Origin: Rhodococcus yunnanensis NBRC 103083
GTDB lineage: Bacteria > Actinomycetota > Actinomycetes > Mycobacteriales > Mycobacteriaceae
Length of the DNA: 64,000 nt
Assembly (NCBI RefSeq): GCF_001895005.1
Contig: NZ_BCXH01000019.1
Location: 52,312 to 116,311, forward strand
Reading direction: 5' to 3'
Part shown: positions 15,691-24,433 of the stretch, one piece after another
Layout: each line of letters starts with the position of its first letter
How positions within the stretch are numbered: the first letter of the stretch is position 1
Made by a program: the position numbers and the translations under genes
Notes under the pieces: generated by a model
Database searches by the model: none
What the model saw: only the letters and a program-made list of their open reading frames with translations
Told to the model about the DNA's origin: nothing

Positions 15691-17558
15691 CGCCTCAGGC
15701 TCCGCGCGACGGTGATTCGATCGATGCTCTCCTCGACAGTGGGGCCGCAGGCCTCCTGTACTTCGAGCGGTACCTCCCCCTGGCCTCGGGCCTCGACCCG
15801 GATGTCGGCTGGAGCTACGAGGAACTTTGCGCGCGATACGACCAGCAGCGTGGACTCGACGTGGCGATGTTGATCGCCGACGCGGATGCACTCGGAGGTG
15901 TTCTGGACGACGCGCACGGACAGATCGAGGAATGTGAGCGGCTCGGCGGAGTTCTCGCACAATCGTGGACGGGAGGCAGTGCCTCGTCGGCGGACTCAGA
16001 CCTTCGGCGGGATCTAGGGTGTGCCCGCGAGCGGGTGTGGTCGATCGAGCAGTTGTCTCGTGCGATGCGGTCCGGTGCCGACACGATTCGAAACACGGTG
16101 CGTGACAAGGTAGATCTGGTCGGCCGCATCGACAGCTCTGCCATCTGCGGGGTTCCGGACGACGCCGTTGTGACCATCGCGAAATTCGCTGCGACGCCCA
16201 TCGGCGGCGGTGGGACGAACATCGGAATCGTTGCGAACCTGGACGTGCCGGTGCTGGCCGAGTGGTTGCCTGCGGTCGCGGAGTTCGTCGGGAATCGCGG
16301 TCAACTCGACGAGGCATCGCTCCAGCAGGTTCGACAATTGTGCAGCGAGTGGCTCGGTTCGGTGTTCGTCCCGGCCGTCTCGGAAACCTGCGGTGCATTC
16401 GTCGACATCTGCGCGGCCACCGACACCGCGGTGCGGGACGCACTTGCGGTGGTCGCGTCGACGGCCGACGCCGTCGACGACTCCGCGTTTCCGGTCTCCT
16501 GCACCACGGACGAGGGACCGGGAGGTTTCGAGGTCGATCCGGGGCTCGTACCCACCAGTCCGGCGTCCGTGTGCGATACCGAACCTTCGGACACGGTGGT
16601 GCAACCGGCTCCTACCCTCGCTTCGCCGAGCGCGGAGACCGGTCGGCTCGCGAACCCCACACAGAGTGTGCCGTCTCCTCAGGGGCTACCGGCGCCGCAG
16701 TCTGTCCCGAGCGTGGCCGAGTTCGGTGAATTGATCGAACGTGCAGTGGCGCGGGCGAGCGAAGAATCGAGCGCCCGAATCCGCGCTGCCCTCGACGACT
16801 TCTTCGAGCGACTGCAGGGTTCGGATGCCCCGGAGTATGCAGAACCGACTCTGCCTCGGTCCGAATCAGCCGAGCCGAATTCGGCCTCCGACATCCGGCA
16901 CGGTGCATCTCCGCACGAGGGCGAGCCGCGCAGCGCGGGTGACGTACCTCCCGCACCTGGCGTCGGCGCCGAGCTTCCCGGGCCTGCGGTGCACACCGAT
17001 TCCGCCGAGCGAGGCCACCTGGAAGCCGAGCTCGACGGGTATCACGCGCGTATCGGATTGGCGGAGGACGGCACGCTGTCGCTGCAACTAGGCGGTCCCG
17101 ACGGCGGCACGCGGCGATTCGAGCTGCGGATAGGTCCGTTCGGACTGCCGGTGATCGTCGAGATCGTCGACTACGAGGATCCTGCACCGGCAGCAGTGGA
17201 GAGCGCCACCTCGGAAGCAGTCCCACCGGGGCCAGTTGTCTCACCGGAGTCTGCGGCCCCAGCCGAACCAGTACACGTACCGCAGCCCGCAGTCCCACCG
17301 GAGCCTGCAGTCCCACCGGAGCCTGCAGTCCCACCGGAGCCTGCAGTCCCACCGGAGCCTGCGGCCTCGGGAGAGCCTGCACCGGCGGACACGGCGTTCC
17401 CCGAGTGCCCGCCTGCCGACGCTGATCCTGCCAACCCCCTCCCTGTCGACCCTGAACCTGCCGGTGCCGATGCGTCGGAGACGGATGCCGTATCCGTGCC
17501 GCCGCCGGGCGTCCGCGAATCCACGGGCGCACGGTTGGTGGAGGCGGGTCCGCTGTGA
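15687..17558 (+). CDS. Large protein with WXG-like N-terminal domain and Pro-rich tail (Rv3439c position)
   Basis: 623 aa from ATG 15687 (4-bp overlap with the preceding gene). The N-terminal 120 residues look like a WXG100 helical hairpin, with W94-T-G96 in the turn ('VLAQSWTGGSASSADSDLRR'). A second helical domain follows, to about residue 270. A long low-complexity Pro/Ser/Glu region is interrupted by a small beta-rich block at about 440-495 ('YHARIGLAEDGTLSLQLGGP', 'FELRIGPFGLPVIVEIVDYE'). The tail contains PPEPAV repeats. No signal peptide, membrane helix or catalytic motif was seen. Matches Rv3439c in position and composition. It could be a large type VII substrate; function unknown. 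Confidence 0.72.
   Translation: MTPQAPRDGDSIDALLDSGAAGLLYFERYLPLASGLDPDVGWSYEELCARYDQQRGLDVAMLIADADALGGVLDDAHGQIEECERLGGVLAQSWTGGSASSADSDLRRDLGCARERVWSIEQLSRAMRSGADTIRNTVRDKVDLVGRIDSSAICGVPDDAVVTIAKFAATPIGGGGTNIGIVANLDVPVLAEWLPAVAEFVGNRGQLDEASLQQVRQLCSEWLGSVFVPAVSETCGAFVDICAATDTAVRDALAVVASTADAVDDSAFPVSCTTDEGPGGFEVDPGLVPTSPASVCDTEPSDTVVQPAPTLASPSAETGRLANPTQSVPSPQGLPAPQSVPSVAEFGELIERAVARASEESSARIRAALDDFFERLQGSDAPEYAEPTLPRSESAEPNSASDIRHGASPHEGEPRSAGDVPPAPGVGAELPGPAVHTDSAERGHLEAELDGYHARIGLAEDGTLSLQLGGPDGGTRRFELRIGPFGLPVIVEIVDYEDPAPAAVESATSEAVPPGPVVSPESAAPAEPVHVPQPAVPPEPAVPPEPAVPPEPAVPPEPAASGEPAPADTAFPECPPADADPANPLPVDPEPAGADASETDAVSVPPPGVRESTGARLVEAGPL
17289..17360 (+). repeat. 18-bp tandem repeat inside the Pro-rich gene
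   Basis: Four copies of gcagtcccaccggagcct in frame, encoding the hexapeptide AVPPEP. The copies are essentially identical, so the array is likely length-variable between strains. Confidence 0.85.
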
Positions 17559-17824
17559 CGGAGGCGCAGTGGAGATGGTCGACCGAATTCGAGCGCATCC
17601 GCGCCGAGCATCGTGCGGCGTCCGAGCGCGCGTCGGACCGGCTGGATCGAGCGGCGATGCTGCCCGCGGCAGTCGTCGGCATGCCTGATCATGCGGAGGA
17701 CGCGAATGTGACAGACCGCGCCGTGTCATATGTACTGCCTGCGAATCTGGACATGCGAACAACGCCGGTACAGCCGGAATCCGAGTACGACGAGGAACCT
17801 CCTCGTACCAGTTGGCTCGTGTGA
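17555..17824 (+). CDS. Small hypothetical protein, third gene of the WXG-like module
   Basis: 89 aa from GTG 17555, a GTGA overlap with the preceding gene. The first half is a charged amphipathic helix ('WRWSTEFERIRAEHRAASER'); the second half looks disordered and acidic, ending 'EYDEEPPRTSWLV'. No known family recognised. Coupled translation implies it works with the WXG-like protein, perhaps as a chaperone or partner, but this is a guess from position. Confidence 0.6.
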   Translation: MTEAQWRWSTEFERIRAEHRAASERASDRLDRAAMLPAAVVGMPDHAEDANVTDRAVSYVLPANLDMRTTPVQPESEYDEEPPRTSWLV

Positions 17825-17835
17825 GCCAGCGCCGA

Positions 17836-18690
17836 TCAGCGCCCGATCAGGGCGCGGGCGGCAGAGAGTGGACTCGGCTTGGGTTGCTCGGCGATCGGCG
17901 CGTGCGGGTCGATCACGCGCGTTCCCTTCAGTTCGGCAGCACCAGCGAGGTCCTCGTACTTCTTCTCGCCCGCCACGTGGAAGAGAAGGAATGCGGTGAG
18001 CAGCACGCGGACGGTGCGTACGGTCGACTTCTCGGTGCCGCCGACACCGATGGGGGCGAGCAGTCGTCTGCCCTCGACGATGCCGTCCGACGATGCCTTG
18101 TCGACGCGCCGGAACACCGACGGCGGGTTGCAGGCGCCCGCGAGTGCGAGTGTGTTGTCGTTGAGCGAGTCGGCGAAGGCGGCGTCGCCGAGAACGAGGC
18201 TGGGAACGGTCAGCGACGCGGCTGCCGCTTCCGCGCTCGGAGCGCTCGGCGCCGGGAACAGCGCCGCGACGGCTTTGACGTCCGAACGTGCAGCGGCGGC
18301 GAGGACTGCGATGCTGGCACCCATACCGTGGCCGGCGAGCGCCAGCTTGTCCGGGTGAACGCTGATATCGCCGGTACCGAGGCGGATGCCGGTCATGATG
18401 CCGAGCACAGTGCCGAGGTCGGTGGCGAGTCCGCGGTGTGATGGAATCGGGCCGCGTTCGGTGTCGGGTGCCGCGGCGACGATTCCCCACGACGCGAGAT
18501 GCTTCAACGTCTCGGTGTAGCGGCCGGCCCCGAGCAGCCACCCGTGACCGAATGCGACTGCGGGCAGTCCGTACCCCTGTTCGGGGGTGAACACGACGCC
18601 GGGTTGCCCGGCGAGCGCCAGGTCGCCGCGGAGCACCTTGTGCGGGCCGCGCTTGCTCAGCTGTGCTGCGAGCTTCGTAGATGTCGCCAC
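17836..18690 (-). CDS. Alpha/beta-hydrolase-fold protein (Rv3438-like)
   Basis: 284 aa from GTG 18688-18690. This start is favoured because a TAGCGT -10 (18699-18704 on the minus strand) ends 8 nt before it, predicting a leaderless mRNA, and because the length matches Rv3438 (280 aa). Dienelactone-hydrolase-like fold: 'GVVFTPEQGYGLPAVAFGHG', then 'LALAGHGMGASIAVLAAAAR', where the nucleophile elbow reads G-H-G-M-G with Gly in place of the usual Ser or Cys. A catalytic acid and His are not obvious. It may therefore be a non-catalytic member. Divergent from glmS with about 120 bp between them. Confidence 0.8.
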   Translation of the reverse strand: MATSTKLAAQLSKRGPHKVLRGDLALAGQPGVVFTPEQGYGLPAVAFGHGWLLGAGRYTETLKHLASWGIVAAAPDTERGPIPSHRGLATDLGTVLGIMTGIRLGTGDISVHPDKLALAGHGMGASIAVLAAAARSDVKAVAALFPAPSAPSAEAAAASLTVPSLVLGDAAFADSLNDNTLALAGACNPPSVFRRVDKASSDGIVEGRRLLAPIGVGGTEKSTVRTVRVLLTAFLLFHVAGEKKYEDLAGAAELKGTRVIDPHAPIAEQPKPSPLSAARALIGR

Positions 18691-18698
18691 AGGTGTAG

Positions 18699-18804
18699 AC
18701 GCTATCGGATCGAGTCGGAGGCGGGGGTGAGCGGCGTCGGTGGAGTCGGCGGATGTGACCGGCATCGGACGGATTCGGGACCCGGCCCGCCGCGCGGGTA
18801 GCCT
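18699..18804. promoter_or_regulatory. Divergent leaderless promoters for the hydrolase gene and glmS
   Basis: Minus-strand TAGCGT (18699-18704) ends 8 nt before the hydrolase GTG. Plus-strand TAGCCT (18799-18804) ends 8 nt before the glmS ATG at 18813. Both predict transcription starting at or within 1-2 nt of the start codon. Confidence 0.5.
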
Positions 18805-18812
18805 GAACCACC

Positions 18813-20675
18813 ATGTGCGGAATCGTGGGATACGTCGGTCACCGCCAGGCCTTGGGCGTGGTGGTCGAAGCGCTTCGGCGGATGGAGTACAGGGGCTACG
18901 ACTCTGCAGGAATAGCGATACTCGACGGCGCAGGTAGCACGGCGATCGAGCGTAAGGCCGGGCGGTTGGCCAACCTGGAAGCCGAGCTGGACGAGCTCGG
19001 CACCGAGAAGTTCGTCGGCTCGACGGGAATGGGTCACACGCGGTGGGCCACACACGGTCGCCCGACCGACAGGAATGCCCATCCTCATCGCGACGCGACC
19101 GGTTCGGTTGCGGTGGTGCACAACGGAATCATCGAGAACTTCGGTCCCTTGCGGGCCGAGCTCGAATCCGCCGGAGTGGAGTTCAGCAGCGATACCGATA
19201 CCGAGGTGGCAGTGCACCTGGTATCGGCGGCGTACGCGGCAGGGCCGACGGCAGGTGATTTCGTGGCAAGCGCGAAGGCGGTGTTGCGTCGCCTGGAAGG
19301 TGCGTTCACGTTGGTCTTCACGCACTCGGACCACCCGGATACCATCGTGGCCGCGCGTCGGTCGACGCCATTGGTCGTCGGCGTCGGCGTCGGCGAGATG
19401 TTCCTGGGTTCCGATGTGGCCGCATTCATCGAGCACACTCGTGAAGCGGTCGAGTTGGGGCAGGACCAGGTCGTGGTGATCACTGCCGACGGTTACTCGA
19501 TCACCGACTTCGACGGGCACGAGGCGTCGGGACGTCCGTTCCACATCGATTGGGACCTGGCTGCCGCCGAGAAGGGCGGCTACGACTACTTCATGCTCAA
19601 GGAGATCCAGGAGCAGCCGTCGGCGATCGCCGACACGCTGCTGGGCCACTTCGAGAATCGTCGCATCGTCCTCGACGAGCAGCGACTGTCCGATCAGGAA
19701 CTGCGCGACGTCGACAAGATCTTCGTCGTGGCGTGCGGAAGCTCCTACCATTCGGGTCTGCTCGCGAAATATGCGATCGAGCACTGGACGCGGCTACCCG
19801 TCGAGGTGGAGCTGGCAAGCGAGTTCCGGTACCGCGACCCCGTGTTGGACCGCTCGACGCTGGTCGTGGCCATCTCGCAGTCCGGGGAGACGGCCGACAC
19901 CCTCGAAGCGGTACGGCACGCCAAGGAACAGAACGCCCGCGTTCTCGCGGTGTGCAACACCAACGGATCGCAGATTCCGCGCGAGGCCGACGCCGTGCTG
20001 TACACGCGGACCGGCCCGGAGATCGGTGTCGCGTCGACGAAGGCCTTCCTGGCCCAGGTCACGGCGAACTATCTGGTCGGGTTGGCGCTCGCACAGGCGC
20101 GCGGCACCAAGTATCCCGACGAGGTCGCTCGCGAGTTCGAAGATCTGGAGGCCATGCCGAAACTGGTGCAGCGCGTACTCGATTCGGTGGAACCCGTCCG
20201 GGTGCTGGCTCGCGAACTGGCGACGGCACCGACGATTCTGTTTCTCGGCCGCCACGTCGGATATCCGGTGGCGCTCGAGGGTGCGCTCAAGCTGAAAGAG
20301 CTTGCCTACATGCATGCGGAAGGCTTCGCGGCAGGCGAGCTCAAGCACGGGCCCATCGCGCTCATCGAGGACGGGCTTCCCGTCATCGTCATCATGCCGT
20401 CGCCGAAGGGGCGCGCGGTGTTGCATTCCAAGCTGTTGAGCAACATTCGGGAGATTCAGGCGCGCGGTGCACGGACCATCGTCATCGCCGAGGAGGGCGA
20501 CGAGGCAGTCCGTCCGTTCGCCGATCACATGATCGAGATTCCGGCGGCTCCGACCCTGCTTCAGCCACTGCTGTCGACGGTTCCTCTTCAGGTCTTCGCT
20601 GCCGAGGTGGCCCAGGCACGTGGTTACGACGTCGACAAGCCGCGGAACCTGGCGAAGTCGGTCACGGTCGAGTAG
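18813..20675 (+). CDS. glmS: Glutamine--fructose-6-phosphate aminotransferase (isomerizing)
   Basis: 620 aa. Makes glucosamine-6-phosphate from fructose-6-P and glutamine, the first step toward UDP-GlcNAc. N-terminal nucleophile Cys2 in 'MCGIVGYVGHRQA', glutaminase motifs 'MEYRGYDSAG', 'GHTRWATHG', 'VVHNGIIEN'. Two SIS sugar-isomerase domains follow ('VACGSSYHSG', 'SQSGETADT', 'FLGRHVGYPVALEGALKLKE'), ending 'DKPRNLAKSVTVE'. The next gene starts 8 nt later, forming an operon. No glmS ribozyme is expected or seen; the predicted mRNA is leaderless. Confidence 0.97.
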   Translation: MCGIVGYVGHRQALGVVVEALRRMEYRGYDSAGIAILDGAGSTAIERKAGRLANLEAELDELGTEKFVGSTGMGHTRWATHGRPTDRNAHPHRDATGSVAVVHNGIIENFGPLRAELESAGVEFSSDTDTEVAVHLVSAAYAAGPTAGDFVASAKAVLRRLEGAFTLVFTHSDHPDTIVAARRSTPLVVGVGVGEMFLGSDVAAFIEHTREAVELGQDQVVVITADGYSITDFDGHEASGRPFHIDWDLAAAEKGGYDYFMLKEIQEQPSAIADTLLGHFENRRIVLDEQRLSDQELRDVDKIFVVACGSSYHSGLLAKYAIEHWTRLPVEVELASEFRYRDPVLDRSTLVVAISQSGETADTLEAVRHAKEQNARVLAVCNTNGSQIPREADAVLYTRTGPEIGVASTKAFLAQVTANYLVGLALAQARGTKYPDEVAREFEDLEAMPKLVQRVLDSVEPVRVLARELATAPTILFLGRHVGYPVALEGALKLKELAYMHAEGFAAGELKHGPIALIEDGLPVIVIMPSPKGRAVLHSKLLSNIREIQARGARTIVIAEEGDEAVRPFADHMIEIPAAPTLLQPLLSTVPLQVFAAEVAQARGYDVDKPRNLAKSVTVE

Positions 20676-20683
20676 GTCGGAGC

Positions 20684-22123
20684 ATGAGGGGCTACTACAC
20701 ACCGGATCAGGTTCGTGACGCCGAACGGCCGCTGTTGGATGCGGGACCGTCCGGCGCGCTGATGCGCCGGGCTGCGCACGGTCTTGCAGCCGTCGTGGTC
20801 GGGGAGTTGATCGCGGCCGTCGGCGGTGTGGTGGGGCGTGAAGTGTGTGTTCTCGTCGGCTCGGGCGACAACGGCGGTGACGGTCTCTGGGCCGGCGCGA
20901 TGCTGCGTCGTCGCGGTGTCGCCGTGAACGCGGTTCTGTTGAAGCCCGATCGCGCGCACGCCGAAGGTCTTGCGGCCTTCCGCCGAGCGGGTGGACGGAT
21001 CGTCACCCGGCCCGGAAATCCTGATCTCGTCGTCGATGCCATCGTCGGGATCTCGGGGCAGGGGCCGCTGCGGCCCGATGCTGCCGAGCTCGTCGCCGGG
21101 ATCGAGGCGCCGATCGTGGCCGCCGACATTCCCAGCGGTGTCGATCCCGAGACAGGAGCCGTCGACGGTCCCGCTGTACGTGCCGTGGTCACCGTTGCGT
21201 TCGGGGCACGCAAACCCGCTCACGTTCTGGCCGTACCGTATTGCGGCAGAATCGAACTCGTCGACATCGGACTCGACCTGCCCGCGCCGTCGATCACCGC
21301 GTACGAGCCGTCCGATGTCGGAGCGCTGTGGCCGATTCCGACGGCCGAGGACGACAAGTACTCCCAGGGAGTGGTCGGGATCGCGGCAGGCAGTGAGCGG
21401 TATCCGGGCGCCGCACTACTGTGCGCGGGTGCCGCTGTCGCGGCGACATCCGGCATGGTGCGGTACGCGGGAAGTGCTGCAGCAGAAGTGGTCTCGCACT
21501 ACCCTGAGGTCGTTGCCGCTGCCGATCCACACAGTGCGGGCCGCGTGCAAGCGTGGGCGGTGGGGCCAGGGTTCGGAACCGGAGATGCCTCGAAGCACTG
21601 GCTCGCGGACATACTGAGCTCGGATCTACCCGTGGTCGTCGACGCCGACGGACTGAGCATCCTCGCCGCGGCACCCGAACTCGTCCGCGGACGTTCGGCA
21701 CCGACGCTGCTGACACCGCACGCGGGCGAGTTCGAACGACTCACCGGTGCGGCGCCGGTACCGGACCGTGTGTCGTCGGTGCGCTCGCTCGCGTCGGAAT
21801 GGGGCGTCACCGTTCTTCTCAAGGGGCGCGCCACCGTCATCGCCGGTCCCGACGGCACGGTCCACATCAACGACGCAGGTGGGTCGGCGGCCTCCACGGC
21901 GGGATCGGGCGACGTCCTGTCCGGCATCCTCGGTGCGCTTCTTGCCGCCGGACTCGACCCCTCCGCCGCTGCCGCGTGCGGAGCGAGGGTGCATGCCCTC
22001 GCCGCCTCGACGGCTGCGCACGGCGTGGACGGCGAATTCGCCGCGCCCATCTCGGCAAGCCCCCTTCTGGCCGCAGTGCCCGACGCCATTCGAATTGTGC
22101 GTTCTGTCACCTCGCGAGTCTGA
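20684..22123 (+). CDS. nnr: Bifunctional NAD(P)H-hydrate epimerase / ADP-dependent dehydratase
   Basis: 479 aa, ATG 20684 with GGTCGGAG upstream. Repairs hydrated NAD(P)H (NADHX). The N-terminal YjeF_N epimerase domain (about 1-210) shows 'VLVGSGDNGGDGLWAGAMLR' and 'VAADIPSGVDPETGAV'. The C-terminal ribokinase-like dehydratase domain (about 220-475) shows 'AVGPGFGTG', 'VVDADGLSI', 'LTPHAGEFERL', 'KGRATVIAGPDG' and the nucleotide site 'STAGSGDVLSGILGALLAAG'. Same place as Rv3433c, directly after glmS. Confidence 0.93.
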   Translation: MRGYYTPDQVRDAERPLLDAGPSGALMRRAAHGLAAVVVGELIAAVGGVVGREVCVLVGSGDNGGDGLWAGAMLRRRGVAVNAVLLKPDRAHAEGLAAFRRAGGRIVTRPGNPDLVVDAIVGISGQGPLRPDAAELVAGIEAPIVAADIPSGVDPETGAVDGPAVRAVVTVAFGARKPAHVLAVPYCGRIELVDIGLDLPAPSITAYEPSDVGALWPIPTAEDDKYSQGVVGIAAGSERYPGAALLCAGAAVAATSGMVRYAGSAAAEVVSHYPEVVAAADPHSAGRVQAWAVGPGFGTGDASKHWLADILSSDLPVVVDADGLSILAAAPELVRGRSAPTLLTPHAGEFERLTGAAPVPDRVSSVRSLASEWGVTVLLKGRATVIAGPDGTVHINDAGGSAASTAGSGDVLSGILGALLAAGLDPSAAAACGARVHALAASTAAHGVDGEFAAPISASPLLAAVPDAIRIVRSVTSRV

Positions 22124-22169
22124 CGAGACGAGCCCCTCGGCATGCCGACTGGGGGTTCGGGCCGGACGA

Positions 22170-23396
22170 ATGGCACTATCGACTGCTGTGGAGAGCGGAA
22201 CGACGGAATCGACAGAGACAGGTCGCGACGACTACCGCGCGGGGCCGACGGTCTCCATCGATCTGGGTGCCGTCGCGCACAACGTCCGCGTCCTTCGTGA
22301 CCACGCCGAGGGCGCCGATGTGATGGTCGTCGTGAAGGCAGACGGATACAACCACGGTGCGCTCGAGATCGCCAGGACCGCGCTGGCGTCGGGTGCGAGC
22401 GAACTCGGGGTCACGACGGTCGACGAGGCCGTCGCGTTGCGGTTGTGCGGCATCTCGGCACCGATCCTGTCCTGGCTGCATCACCGGGACACCGACTTCG
22501 GTCCTGCAGTCGCTCACGGCATCGAGCTGGGAGTGTCGTCGGCGGCGCAGCTGAAGGCCGTTGCGGCCGCTGCACGGGTCGCCGATGTGCCCGCCGCCGT
22601 CACACTGAAGATCGACACCGGACTCAATCGGAACGGCATCTCGCCCGCCGACCTCGACCATGTCGTCGACGTGCTCGGCAGAGCTGTCGCAGCGGGTTCG
22701 GTGCGGCTGCGAGGTGTGTTCTCGCACCTCGCGTGCGCGGATATCCCCGACCATCCCGCCAACGACCGCCAGGCAGAGGTGCTGCGCGAGGCTGTCGCGC
22801 GGCTCGCTGCGGCCGGACTTCGACCGCAACGCACACATCTCGCGAATTCGGCGGCCACACTGACCCGGCCGGATCTGCATTTCGACATGGTCCGCCCCGG
22901 CATCGCGGCGTACGGGTTGTCGCCGATTCCCGAACTCGGCGACTTCGGGTTACGTCCCGCGATGACCGTCTCCACCGGCGTCGCTCTGGTGAAGAAGGTT
23001 CCGGCAGGAGGTGGTGTGTCCTACGGCCATACCTGGATCGCGCCCGCCGACACGACCGTCGCCCTCATCCCGATGGGGTACGCCGACGGCGTCCGGCGCA
23101 ACCTCAGCGGAAGATTCGACGTCGGCATCGGCGGTCGCCGATTCCCGTCGGTGGGACGAGTCTGCATGGATCAGTTCGTCGTCGATCTCGGTGCCGACGG
23201 CGCGGGCGTCGCAGTCGGTGACACTGCAGTACTGTTCGGCGCCGGGGAGAACGGGGGACCGGTCGCTCAGGACTGGGCCGATACGCTGGACACCATCCAC
23301 TACGAGGTGGTCACCGGTATCGGGGGACGTGTCCGGAGGGTGTATCGGACAACCGATGAGGGCCAGGAGACGACACCGGGGGAGGCGTCGACGTGA
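22170..23396 (+). CDS. alr: Alanine racemase
   Basis: 408 aa from ATG 22170; GTG 22188 is an alternative. Supplies D-Ala for peptidoglycan. Fold type III PLP enzyme: the PLP lysine is in 'VVVKADGYNHGA', where the usual Y-G-H-G is Y-N-H-G. PLP contacts are in 'ANSAATLTRPD' and 'VRPGIAAYG'; the C-terminal catalytic Tyr is in 'GGGVSYGHTWIA' and substrate residues in 'VGRVCMDQFVVD'. It ends 4 bp inside the next gene. Targeted by D-cycloserine in relatives. Confidence 0.96.
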   Translation: MALSTAVESGTTESTETGRDDYRAGPTVSIDLGAVAHNVRVLRDHAEGADVMVVVKADGYNHGALEIARTALASGASELGVTTVDEAVALRLCGISAPILSWLHHRDTDFGPAVAHGIELGVSSAAQLKAVAAAARVADVPAAVTLKIDTGLNRNGISPADLDHVVDVLGRAVAAGSVRLRGVFSHLACADIPDHPANDRQAEVLREAVARLAAAGLRPQRTHLANSAATLTRPDLHFDMVRPGIAAYGLSPIPELGDFGLRPAMTVSTGVALVKKVPAGGGVSYGHTWIAPADTTVALIPMGYADGVRRNLSGRFDVGIGGRRFPSVGRVCMDQFVVDLGADGAGVAVGDTAVLFGAGENGGPVAQDWADTLDTIHYEVVTGIGGRVRRVYRTTDEGQETTPGEAST

Positions 23397-24433
23397 AGTG
23401 GACTTCGAGTCTTGGCATCGTCAGCAGCGTCGGAATAGCGTTGCGCGAGACGATGTTACGGTCGAACAAGGATCCTCTGGCAACCGAGAATCTCGACTTG
23501 ATGGACGCCGACCGAGGATCGATCGTCACGGCCGACGACGGTGTGCCGCTCGCGGTACGCGAAGTGGGGCCGACCGACGCACCGATCACGGCCGTGTTCG
23601 TTCACGGGTACTGCCTTCGGATGGCGTCGTGGCACTTTCAGCGACAAGCACTGGAACAGGAGTGGGGTTCGTCGGTACGCATGGTCTTCTACGACCAACG
23701 CGGACACGGGCGGTCCGGGATTCCGGCACCGGAGAGTTGCACGATCGCGCAGTTGGGCCTGGACCTCGACGCCGTCATTCGGGCCGTTGCGCCGCGGGGG
23801 CACCTGGTGTTGATCGGTCATTCGATGGGCGGCATGTCCATTCTGTCGATGACCCGGCAGCGTCCGGAACTGGTGCGGGACAGGGTGGTCGGTGTCGGTC
23901 TGATCTCCACGACCGCTGCCGGACTGGCCGAGACCGGCCTCGGCCGCAGCTTGGACAACCCGGTTGTCGGTGCGTTCCGTCTCGCCGTGCGTACATCGCC
24001 CGGCGTGGTTCAACTCGGTCGCGGCGCCGTGCGGGCTTTGATCGCTCCCGTGCTGAGGGCCGCGTCGTACGGAACCAGGGTCAGTCCACGGCTGGTCGAG
24101 TTCTCGCAGTCCATGATCGACGACACGACCGTCGTCACGATCGTCAACTTCCTGAAGACACTCGAATTGCACGACGAGAGCGACGCGCTGGTCGAACTGG
24201 CTCGAATTCCCGTGACGGTGATCTGCGGCGACGAGGACTGGATCATTCCGTTCGACAGTTCGAAGGCGCTCGCCGAGGCATTGCCGGGGTCGGAGATGGT
24301 CCGGATCCGTCAAGCCGGGCATCTGGTTCAGCTGGAATTTCCGGACAAGGTCAACGCCGCGCTTGTTCGATTGGGTACGCGTGCAACCGAACTGCGAAGC
24401 AAGCGGCGCTCCGGTAGGAGGGGCGTTGTCTGA
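23393..24433 (+). CDS. Alpha/beta hydrolase
   Basis: 346 aa, GTG 23393 overlapping the alr stop (GTGA). Serine hydrolase: 'VFVHGYCLRMASW' oxyanion region, nucleophile Ser in 'LIGHSMGGMS', an Asp in 'VICGDEDWIIP' and His in 'IRQAGHLVQLEFP'. An N-terminal stretch of about 45 residues ('SSLGIVSSVGIALRET') may be a short membrane-associating helix. It lies inside the alr-tsaE operon, as in other Nocardiaceae; the substrate is unknown. Confidence 0.9.
   Translation: MKWTSSLGIVSSVGIALRETMLRSNKDPLATENLDLMDADRGSIVTADDGVPLAVREVGPTDAPITAVFVHGYCLRMASWHFQRQALEQEWGSSVRMVFYDQRGHGRSGIPAPESCTIAQLGLDLDAVIRAVAPRGHLVLIGHSMGGMSILSMTRQRPELVRDRVVGVGLISTTAAGLAETGLGRSLDNPVVGAFRLAVRTSPGVVQLGRGAVRALIAPVLRAASYGTRVSPRLVEFSQSMIDDTTVVTIVNFLKTLELHDESDALVELARIPVTVICGDEDWIIPFDSSKALAEALPGSEMVRIRQAGHLVQLEFPDKVNAALVRLGTRATELRSKRRSGRRGVV

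Noticed and set aside
17289..17360. 18-bp repeats considered as a CRISPR or minisatellite outside genes
   Set aside because: In frame within a Pro-rich coding region and encoding AVPPEP repeats.
18691..18812. glmS ribozyme/riboswitch
   Set aside because: The upstream gap is 122 bp, contains two promoters and predicts a leaderless glmS mRNA; the ribozyme is typical of Firmicutes.
19550..20683. Plus-strand frame extending the NAD(P)HX repair gene upstream through glmS
   Set aside because: Only the part from ATG 20684 encodes the YjeF domain; the rest is an out-of-frame reading of glmS.
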